This document shows, piece by piece, positions 35,949 to 42,061 of a DNA stretch of 42,061 nt. Source of the DNA: Verrucomicrobiota bacterium (lineage in GTDB: Bacteria > Verrucomicrobiota > Verrucomicrobiia > JAWXBN01); contig JAWXBN010000100.1 in NCBI GenBank assembly GCA_034440155.1, forward strand, positions 1 to 42,061, given 5' to 3'. The notes under the pieces are model-generated. The model saw nothing but the letters and a program-made list of their open reading frames with translations, had not been told where the DNA came from and did not search any database. The translations under genes were made by a program, and so were the position numbers. Positions within the stretch are counted from its first letter, which is position 1; every line of letters starts with the position of its first letter.

Positions 35949-37967
35949 ATGAATTTTTTGAAGCTAACAGTTGTAGCATTTTGCAGTTTTCTACTGACAA
36001 GTCCTTTGGCTGCATTAACGATTAATTCAAATAATGCCACTTATTCCCGTTTTTCGGGGGGATTTCCTTCAGCTCCAATAGATAACCCAAGTTTTTTTGC
36101 AGCAGATTATGACCTGAGCGGGATCGGTTGGAATAATGCGAGTGCAGGACAAAGTTTTGCACTGATTAGTCCTCAGCATGCGGTTTTTGCGACACATTTT
36201 TTGCCGGGAATGGGTACGACTATCAAATTTCTCAATGATGATAGCGTATTAGTAAGCAGGACAGTCGCCTCACAAACCCAAATTGCCGGGACGGATCTCT
36301 CCCTTTTGACATTCTCTTCCGCATTCACTGAGGCAGATAAAGTAAAGATTAATCCTGTCCTTTCCATGCCGACTTTGGGTGATTATTTGGGGCAAACAGT
36401 CTGGATGTATGGGCAAACAGCTCAAATGGGCAGCTCGAATTCTGTTTATACATTTCAAATGATATCGAATATTTCGGGACCTACATTGATGTCTATTTAT
36501 CTGCGGGATTATACGACTCCGGGTCAGGCAGTCGGTCAAGTAGGTGACTCTGGAAGTCCTTCTTTTATTCCATGGGACGGGGTTTTAAGCCTTATTGGAA
36601 CTCATTCGGGTATAGATGTAAATGTCGTTATTTCTCCCGGGGTGACCAACGATCTTACCGCCGATGCGTTTATTCCGGCCTATATTTCACAATTGAATGC
36701 AGCCATGGGCAGTTACCGTGTTTCCACCATTGATGTTATTCCATCAGGAAATTACACAACACCTGGAACGGGTGATTTGTCGAATTCGGCCGCCCTCTAT
36801 ATTACAAACGGGGCCACATTACTGAATAATTCCGGGACAACTAACGGGGCAGGTTTATATAGTGATAAGAATCGTAAGGCGGTTGTGACGGGAGCTGGTT
36901 CCCTCTGGTCAAATACGGGGACATTGACAGTGGGGGTGGTGAATAATAGTAACTCGCTGCAAGTCCTTAATAACGGAGTGGTATATGCCACAAATTTTAT
37001 CGTTGGGGGTACGGCTTCATCTACCGGGAACACAGTGAGAGTCAATGGGGGGTTGTTAATTATCACAAATGCCGGAGGTACTTCCACCTATGACCTCAGG
37101 CGGGGGATCCATCAACAATTTGCAGGAACCACCCTTACTGATAATTTTTATATGACGAATTCCCAAGCGACTCTTGTGATAACAGGGGGAGCTTTTACGG
37201 TTAAAAATAGTTCAGCCATTTCAAATTATTCCACCCTCCTTTTATCAGGAGGTGTTTTATCAGGTGGGGCAACATCCATGTCCGTACAGAGTAATGGCGT
37301 TTTGATCGTTAATAGCACCTTAAATGCAGCAGGAGGCCTGCAAATTGCTCAGGGGGGATTACTAGAGGGCCATGGGAGTATTAATGGAGTGGTATCCGGT
37401 TCGGGGTTAGTCAGCCCTGGAAATAGCCCGGGTATTCTCACTGTCAGTCAGGTAGATCCATCGGCTGGTTTGGACTTTGCATTTGAATTCACAGCCTTGG
37501 GAGCCCCCGATTTTTCAAGTCCTGCTGCTTCTACCAATGACTTAATGAGGATTACAAATATGACAGCTTTCACCTCATCATTAAATTCAGGCAATTCAAT
37601 TGATGTATATTTGAACTTGGCTAGTTTTTCTACTGGTACATATTTAGGAGGGTTTTATTTGGATAGCGGGCTTGATATTGTTTCTTCAATCTCCGCGGCG
37701 ACACTCAAATATTGGGTTTATGATGCTGTGGGGACAAATTCATTTAACGGATTCACGTATAATGCGCTCAACCTCCCGCTATATTCTATCTCACTTTCTT
37801 CTAGTTTACTGCCGGCCGATTTTGGATCCGGCATAATCAATGGTTCAATATTAGGATTTAATATTCAGCCTGTACCGGAACCAAAGACGACTATACTCTT
37901 TCTGGTTCTCATTTCAGCAGTGCTCTCGCTGTCATGGTTGTTCAAAAGACCTACAAAATGCGAGTGA
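35949..37967 (+). CDS. Secreted trypsin-like protein with beta-rich passenger and PEP-CTERM anchor
   Basis: A signal peptide (1-22, ending LAA) leads into a trypsin-like domain. H83 lies in AVFATHF, D116 in GTDLSLLTF and S201 in VGDSGSPSF, followed by SLIGTHSG, the usual order and spacing for a His-Asp-Ser triad. Residues about 265-500 are Asn/Gly/Ser/Thr-rich short repeats ending in GSGLVSPGNSPGILTV, the style of autotransporter/beta-helix passengers. The C-terminus has PVPEP at 641-645, a membrane helix and a basic KRPTK end: a PEP-CTERM signal for exosortase sorting to the envelope or outside. No beta-barrel is present. It is flanked by AT-rich DNA and has no operon partner. Proteolytic activity is inferred. 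Confidence 0.82.
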   Translation: MNFLKLTVVAFCSFLLTSPLAALTINSNNATYSRFSGGFPSAPIDNPSFFAADYDLSGIGWNNASAGQSFALISPQHAVFATHFLPGMGTTIKFLNDDSVLVSRTVASQTQIAGTDLSLLTFSSAFTEADKVKINPVLSMPTLGDYLGQTVWMYGQTAQMGSSNSVYTFQMISNISGPTLMSIYLRDYTTPGQAVGQVGDSGSPSFIPWDGVLSLIGTHSGIDVNVVISPGVTNDLTADAFIPAYISQLNAAMGSYRVSTIDVIPSGNYTTPGTGDLSNSAALYITNGATLLNNSGTTNGAGLYSDKNRKAVVTGAGSLWSNTGTLTVGVVNNSNSLQVLNNGVVYATNFIVGGTASSTGNTVRVNGGLLIITNAGGTSTYDLRRGIHQQFAGTTLTDNFYMTNSQATLVITGGAFTVKNSSAISNYSTLLLSGGVLSGGATSMSVQSNGVLIVNSTLNAAGGLQIAQGGLLEGHGSINGVVSGSGLVSPGNSPGILTVSQVDPSAGLDFAFEFTALGAPDFSSPAASTNDLMRITNMTAFTSSLNSGNSIDVYLNLASFSTGTYLGGFYLDSGLDIVSSISAATLKYWVYDAVGTNSFNGFTYNALNLPLYSISLSSSLLPADFGSGIINGSILGFNIQPVPEPKTTILFLVLISAVLSLSWLFKRPTKCE

Positions 37968-38272
37968 TTTTGGAGCGTTTAAAGAGAAACCAGCCAGTTA
38001 GTCGGAATTTATGTCTCATTTTTGGTTTTAATGCCACCGCCTTTCAGGTGGTTACTCAAATCTTTGAAATTCGGGTTCGAGCTTATGGACGGCTTTCAGC
38101 CGGAGCATAATCATTCCACCATCTTTCCAGACGGTGTATTTTGAATTTTATCGGACAAATATCTATTTTTTATGATGGATTAAAAAATGTCACTGTTTTG
38201 TCAAAAAACTGACACATAATTGCCATATCTATCAGTCTATATCGCTCCGAACCTTAACCAAAAGAACCTTTT
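37968..38272. other. Intergenic region, 305 bp
   Basis: No gene is evident. A weak hairpin, CCACC with GGTGG near 38036-38053, lies in the first part, and a near-perfect 27-bp inverted repeat (38188-38214) is found 59 bp before the next start. No promoter pair is convincing, although TTGTCA at 38198-38203 could serve as a -35 element inside the repeat. Confidence 0.6.
38188..38214. promoter_or_regulatory. Inverted repeat, candidate operator
   Basis: TGTCACTGTTTT and AAAAAACTGACA are inverted copies that match at 10 of 12 positions around GTC. The site lies upstream of the small exported protein gene at 38273. It could bind a dimeric regulator or form a hairpin, but its position about 60 bp before the start codon favours an operator overlapping the promoter. 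Confidence 0.4.
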
Positions 38273-38575
38273 ATGATTAAAAAAATACTCGCATCCCTCC
38301 TCTTAACAATATCCTTCTGCCTGATAGCCGATGCGGGGGATGGCTCGTACAGCACAACCGGCACCTTTACTGGTGAAATAACCGCTATTGAGGAATCCCG
38401 TGACTCTATCACTGTAGTGGCTGATGATGGTCAGGTGCGCATGTTTGCCGCCAGTCATTCTCGTAAAAATAACCTAAGTGTGGGGGATAAGATCCGTGTT
38501 GGTTATGTCAACCAATATGAGTGGCCTTTACCTGTTCGTTCTTTGACCGTCCTGCGCGGTGGGTACGGGAAATAA
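38273..38575 (+). CDS. Small exported protein, OB-like
   Basis: This 100-residue protein has a signal peptide (1-21, ending IADA). The mature part has short strands, TGTFTGEITAIEESRDSITV, then DDGQVRMFAAS, then NLSVGDKIRVGYV, with the alternation expected of a small OB- or SH3-like barrel. No cysteine or lipobox is present after the signal, so it should be free in the periplasm or secreted. It is a single gene between an inverted repeat and a terminator. The function is unknown. Confidence 0.75.
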   Translation: MIKKILASLLLTISFCLIADAGDGSYSTTGTFTGEITAIEESRDSITVVADDGQVRMFAASHSRKNNLSVGDKIRVGYVNQYEWPLPVRSLTVLRGGYGK

Positions 38576-38605
38576 CCCCCCCCAGAGTTGTCAGTTTACT
38601 CCAGT

Positions 38606-38641
38606 ACCACCGATTTAACGGGTGGTGCTTTTTATTTTTTT
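38606..38641 (+). terminator. Terminator after the small exported protein
   Basis: ACCACC (38606-38611) pairs with GGTGGT (38621-38626), with a possible G-C extension toward the loop, and is followed by GC and a T-rich run to 38641. It is plausible as an intrinsic terminator, although the stem is short. Confidence 0.75.
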
Positions 38642-38763
38642 GTAGCAAGACAGCCTGAAATATCATTCGCAGGAATATGAAGCAAAATATTCTGATTAGT
38701 GGGACGTGATGAAGTAATTCAGCAGGCAGCATACTTCTCTACTTTTGATTGCAGAATAAATAA

Positions 38764-38784
38764 ACCCCATTTAGTGTTTGGGGT
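38764..38784 (+). promoter_or_regulatory. Hairpin abutting the start codon of the binding-protein gene
   Basis: ACCCCA (38764-38769) can pair with TGGGGT (38779-38784), whose last base adjoins the GTG start. Folding would hide the ribosome-binding region, so translation may be structure-controlled. The stem is only 6 bp. Confidence 0.35.
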
Positions 38785-40059
38785 GTGAAAAAGCTGGATG
38801 TCATTAGCTTACTATTAGCTACGTTATTAATTGTTGCCTGTTCCCAAGACTCAGAGCCGTTGCCACGTGCCCGCGATATTAATGTGCTCATCTTTGCAAA
38901 TAGCCGTGAGGAAGCCTTTATCCGGGCGCAAATTGAGGATTTTCAAAGATTTAACTGGAATGCCAAAGTCCGGCTGCTTGTTCGCCCCCCCGATTTCTCC
39001 GCCTTGGCCGAATTAGAAAGGATGGAATCAAAAGGGCAACCGGTTGATTTATTGTATTTCGAGTCACGAGAGTTATTCCCTTTGGTTGCCAAGGCAAAGC
39101 TGGCCCAAATAGGAAAGGATCATGATATCAGGAAAATTTCCGAAGGGATTTTACCCGAGTTGAATAAAAAATTAGCGATTAAGAACGAGCAATATAGTCT
39201 CCCTTTTGCTTGGAGTACTGCTGTACTTGTGTTCAATAAGAAGATATTTGACGGAATAGGAATATCCTACCCGTCCGAATATTGGGGATGGCCCGACGTA
39301 TTGGAGTCCGCCCAAGCGGCGGCAATGGATACTGATCGTGATGGGAAAATAGACCAATATGGGATGGAGATGCAGTCACGGGCGGATGAAGTAATGATGA
39401 TGTTTTGGCAATTTGAGGGAGAAACACGGACGGATGCTAATTCCCTGACGACATTATTAAACCCTGAAAATAGATTGATCCTAGACCAAACAATCGATTT
39501 TTACAGTGATCTCCAAAAGGGAATGAATGTTGCCACGATCAATTCAAAAGGACTCAAAGGAGGTTTATTTGAGTCTGGGCGGGCTGCTGTTACATTTGGT
39601 CAATGGAGCGATGTAGAGTCTCTTCTGCAGTCAAATCGTAGAAGCTTGTGGCAAATTGCACCTGCCCCAAGGGGCCGCGATAAGGCTACGGTTCTAGAAG
39701 CGAAGCTCTTTGCTGTAGCGCAGGATTCCGTCCATAAAACAGAGGCGATAGCTCTTGCTCAATTCTTCTTACGTTCAGAGGCTCAAAAACTTTTGTTAGA
39801 AGAAGGAGTAGGGCTGCCCGTTTTGACTGCGTTGAATGAAAGAACACTCACAGAGGGAAAAGAAATGGGAATAGATATGCAGTCCTTTTATTTGCAGCTG
39901 CCTGATGCGCAAATTGCACCCCAAAATATTGTGATGAAAGAAATCCAGAAAGTGCTTGATGACCGTCTTTCATCAGGCCACAAAATCGTGACATCACCTG
40001 AAGATAAGCCTTCATTCAGGAGCCGTTTGAAACTCCGCCTGGAATCAGAGAAAAAGTGA
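38785..40059 (+). CDS. ABC-transporter extracellular solute-binding lipoprotein (sugar type)
   Basis: A lipoprotein signal (LLIVAC, lipidated C19) precedes a family 1 type solute-binding fold of 424 residues in total. Typical segments are VLIFANSREEAFIRAQIEDF (first lobe), LPFAWSTAVLVFNKKIFDGIG, a stretch around SEYWGWPDVLESAQAA, and GRAAVTFGQWSD in the second lobe; TDRDGKIDQYG is a calcium-loop-like segment often present in maltose or sugar-binding members. The start is GTG at 38785. No permease or ATPase gene is adjacent on this strand, so the transporter lies elsewhere or the protein works alone. Sugar binding is inference. Confidence 0.85.
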   Translation: MKKLDVISLLLATLLIVACSQDSEPLPRARDINVLIFANSREEAFIRAQIEDFQRFNWNAKVRLLVRPPDFSALAELERMESKGQPVDLLYFESRELFPLVAKAKLAQIGKDHDIRKISEGILPELNKKLAIKNEQYSLPFAWSTAVLVFNKKIFDGIGISYPSEYWGWPDVLESAQAAAMDTDRDGKIDQYGMEMQSRADEVMMMFWQFEGETRTDANSLTTLLNPENRLILDQTIDFYSDLQKGMNVATINSKGLKGGLFESGRAAVTFGQWSDVESLLQSNRRSLWQIAPAPRGRDKATVLEAKLFAVAQDSVHKTEAIALAQFFLRSEAQKLLLEEGVGLPVLTALNERTLTEGKEMGIDMQSFYLQLPDAQIAPQNIVMKEIQKVLDDRLSSGHKIVTSPEDKPSFRSRLKLRLESEKK

Positions 40060-40082
40060 TGTGATAATTTTCATCCTATAGA

Positions 40083-41162
40083 TTATTTTTTGGATGCCGC
40101 TTCTTTATATAACTCGATAATACCATCCACACATTTTTCCCATGTAAACTCTTTTGCTCGTGCTTTTCCCCTTTCAATCATTTCCTGTCGCAGGTTTTTT
40201 TCCAATACAATTTGTTTCATCCGGGCGGCGATCTCTTCCGGCTTGAGAGGATCAAAGTAAAGCGCGGCATCCCCACAGACCTCAGGGAGTGACCCCGCCC
40301 GCGAAATCAGTGCTGGTGTCCCACAAGCCATAGCCTCCAACGGCGTAAACCCAAACCCCTCGGACAATGATGGATGGATGAGGGCTGTGGCATGACTGTA
40401 AAACTCCAATAGCCTTTGATCGTTTAATCCAGACAAAATCATGACTTGCTCACTGAGTCCGCGTGAGCGAATCAACTCTTCAAGTAGTTGCATTTGTCCT
40501 TTAAAACTTTTACCGATAATTACAAGCCGGTATTGGCACCCAGATTGTGAGAAAAGGGCTAAAGCCTCGATCAATGCAGGCAGGTTTTTGTGTGGTGATA
40601 AATTTCCTACATAGAGGAAGTAGGGTTTGTCTATGGAGTCAGGCCGAGATTCTGTGGGCTGGAAACGGGATTCTATGCCTAAATGAATAATTCTGATTTG
40701 AGGGGATACTGATGGATAGTAGTGGACTAGGCAGTCAGCTGTGTATTTTGAGATACAATGTACCAGCTTCGTTCTTTTCAGAAGGATAGGAAGTAGGATT
40801 TTGAGGCCGGCAATCCTTTTGTTACGAAAAAATCCGGGATATTGGAATGCAAACATATCGTAGATAGTCAGAACATCTGGACGCCTGGCTAGGATAGGAT
40901 GATTAAAGTGGGGGGCATGAATGATGGCAGGCTGTCGATAGGCTGTGTGGCCAAGCTGTTCCTTAAGTGTGAAAAGGGCAGTGTCAAATATGCTTATTTT
41001 GGCATTGGGATAACTTAGGGTTAAACTGCTAATATCTTTGCTTGAGGCTAGTAGACGAAGGTTTTTTCCTCGGGAATGAAGTTTTCCAACGAGGTTTGTT
41101 ATAAACCGTCCAATCCCGGAATTCCTGTGCATCCTGAAATCGATAAGAACTTCAGATGACAT
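40083..41162 (-). CDS. Family GT4 glycosyltransferase
   Basis: This 359-residue GT-B fold enzyme begins with LIDFRMHRNSGIGRFITNLV (acceptor-side glycine loop). It carries FLYVGNLSPHKNLPALIEAL (about 193-212) and the GT4 donor-site motif EGFGFTPLEAMACGTP (about 267-282), with GSLPEVCGDAALYFDP downstream. The group makes mannosyl or other hexosyl linkages in lipopolysaccharide, capsule or exopolysaccharide, using nucleotide sugars at the cytoplasmic membrane. It overlaps the next minus-strand gene upstream by 11 bp. Donor and acceptor sugars are unknown. Confidence 0.92.
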   Translation of the reverse strand: MSSEVLIDFRMHRNSGIGRFITNLVGKLHSRGKNLRLLASSKDISSLTLSYPNAKISIFDTALFTLKEQLGHTAYRQPAIIHAPHFNHPILARRPDVLTIYDMFAFQYPGFFRNKRIAGLKILLPILLKRTKLVHCISKYTADCLVHYYPSVSPQIRIIHLGIESRFQPTESRPDSIDKPYFLYVGNLSPHKNLPALIEALALFSQSGCQYRLVIIGKSFKGQMQLLEELIRSRGLSEQVMILSGLNDQRLLEFYSHATALIHPSLSEGFGFTPLEAMACGTPALISRAGSLPEVCGDAALYFDPLKPEEIAARMKQIVLEKNLRQEMIERGKARAKEFTWEKCVDGIIELYKEAASKK

Positions 41163-42061
41163 TTTTTTTCCTTAATACGACAGCACACGTGTCGTAGCCA
41201 TTATAACCGAAGATATGATAAATCAATTGACATGTGCGATAAAAGTTTTTTTCAAATATGAGCTTGATTCCCGTTGCTACATAATAGGGATCAAGTTTCA
41301 TTTCAACGATCTCAAACCCATTCAGAGTGAAACATTTCTCGAGCGAATTAAAATTCCAATGACTAAGATGCAGTTCATGTAAAGATATGTCTGACATGAT
41401 GCGCGGCAGTCCTAAATGGCCGAGGTACTTGAATCTTTTCGGACAATAGACCTTAAGGAAGGGACTTAAAAATCCTTTAAGTTTATTCCTAAATGAATCT
41501 TGATCATTTGGTACTGCAACCAATAATATGCCATTTTTATTCAATAACTCTGAACACCGGAGCATTAAATCGAATGGTTTAGTAACGTGTTCAAGGACAT
41601 GAAATAATGTGATTACGTCATACTTTCGATCAAGGATAATATCTGATATATCACCATTGTATAAATTAATATTATACTTTTCACGTGCGATTTGAAAAGC
41701 CCGCCCGGAAAGTTCAGTTCCCTCCCTAATAGGAATAATACCTTCTAACAGGCTTAAGAATTGTCCAATTCCTGCCCCAATATCTAAAATACTTGAGCCG
41801 ACTAGACAGCTTCTAAATGTTTGAATGCGTCTCTTCCACAGTTTTTCTCTCTCATTTATCTGAGATAACCAATGATCATATTGTTGTGGTTGAGAGTAAT
41901 AGTCGCGAATACTATCCAAGAGTGGTTGAGGGGTATCAAATATCAGTTCACATTTTTTGCACTGACAAAGGTATGCAACTGTATCAATCTGATTAATTTC
42001 AGGACTCAAGCATCCAATACAATTATTATGATTTGATTCATTTATATTATCAGGTAATATC
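41152..42061 (-). CDS. Zinc-ribbon SAM-dependent methyltransferase, 5' end outside window
   Basis: The frame stays open to the window edge: upstream of a possible TTG at 42009 it continues through NNCIGCLSPEI, giving a CxxC that pairs with LCQCKKC about 20 residues later. A zinc ribbon before a class I methyltransferase domain is a known architecture, so I take the gene as partial rather than starting at 42009. The methyltransferase shows motif I SSILDIGAGIGQFLSLLEG, then YDVITLFHVLEHVTKP and LLNKNGILLVAVPN. Such proteins are common in lipopolysaccharide and sugar loci, where they methylate nucleotide sugars or glycans. It overlaps the GT4 gene by 11 bp, so both belong to one glycan operon reaching beyond the window. 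Confidence 0.88.
   Translation of the reverse strand, partial: ILPDNINESNHNNCIGCLSPEINQIDTVAYLCQCKKCELIFDTPQPLLDSIRDYYSQPQQYDHWLSQINEREKLWKRRIQTFRSCLVGSSILDIGAGIGQFLSLLEGIIPIREGTELSGRAFQIAREKYNINLYNGDISDIILDRKYDVITLFHVLEHVTKPFDLMLRCSELLNKNGILLVAVPNDQDSFRNKLKGFLSPFLKVYCPKRFKYLGHLGLPRIMSDISLHELHLSHWNFNSLEKCFTLNGFEIVEMKLDPYYVATGIKLIFEKNFYRTCQLIYHIFGYNGYDTCAVVLRKKNVI

Overview
The window looks like a stretch of chromosome from a Gram-negative, diderm bacterium of moderate GC content. I infer Verrucomicrobiota or a close PVC relative. The reasons are a secreted beta-rich protein ending in a VPEP-type PEP-CTERM sorting tail, several AsmA/YdbH-type envelope proteins, outer-membrane-style lipoproteins, and a mix of housekeeping genes in short, frequently switching operons. 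No tRNA, rRNA, CRISPR array, insertion sequence, integrase or phage gene was seen. The genes are almost all intact and no region looks freshly acquired.

Layout. 1-107 is the tail of a medium-chain dehydrogenase/quinone oxidoreductase. 227-3157 (minus) carries an unknown small protein and the heme genes hemE-hemN, which overlap by 8 bp; a divergent Rsm22-like methyltransferase gene begins 26 bp away. 4486-5928 (minus) is a c-di-AMP synthase that appears to be a CdaA-CdaR (YbbR) fusion. 6062-9032 (plus) holds a nucleoside phosphorylase-family protein, then a YdbH-like bridge protein and a lipoprotein that joins YnbE and YdbL in one chain. 9239-10790 is ilvN-ilvC, closed by a strong terminator. 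10971-14813 is a surface-polysaccharide operon (CapD/WbpM-type dehydratase, epimerase, WecA/WbpL-type transferase), followed by recF.

15939-18679 (minus) is glcD-glcF, the glycolate oxidase core. 18890-19492 is a small putative transcription factor that combines an alpha-CTD-like helical motif with a sigma region 4. 19559-27474 (minus) is an envelope cluster: AsmA-like protein, DUF4340 protein, MurI, a secreted N-acetylmuramoyl-L-alanine amidase and a CHASE2-only membrane sensor. After a BaiN/HI0933 flavoprotein and a UbiA-like membrane protein, 29738-32407 carries transaldolase and glucose-6-phosphate isomerase. These converge on a GH57 branching enzyme and a DUF4912 protein across a bidirectional terminator. 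35949-40059 is a secreted/surface block: a trypsin-like PEP-CTERM protein, a small exported protein and an orphan sugar-type binding lipoprotein. 40083-42061 (minus) holds a GT4 glycosyltransferase and the 3' part of a zinc-ribbon methyltransferase, the edge of a glycan locus.

The most unusual signal is not a gene. The 9-bp interrupted palindrome GCAAWTTGC occurs 21 times (my count by eye) where about 0.3 would be expected by chance. The copies lie in both orientations and in all three codon phases, and all are inside genes. It behaves like a genome-wide selected word such as an uptake sequence or a HIP1-like site.
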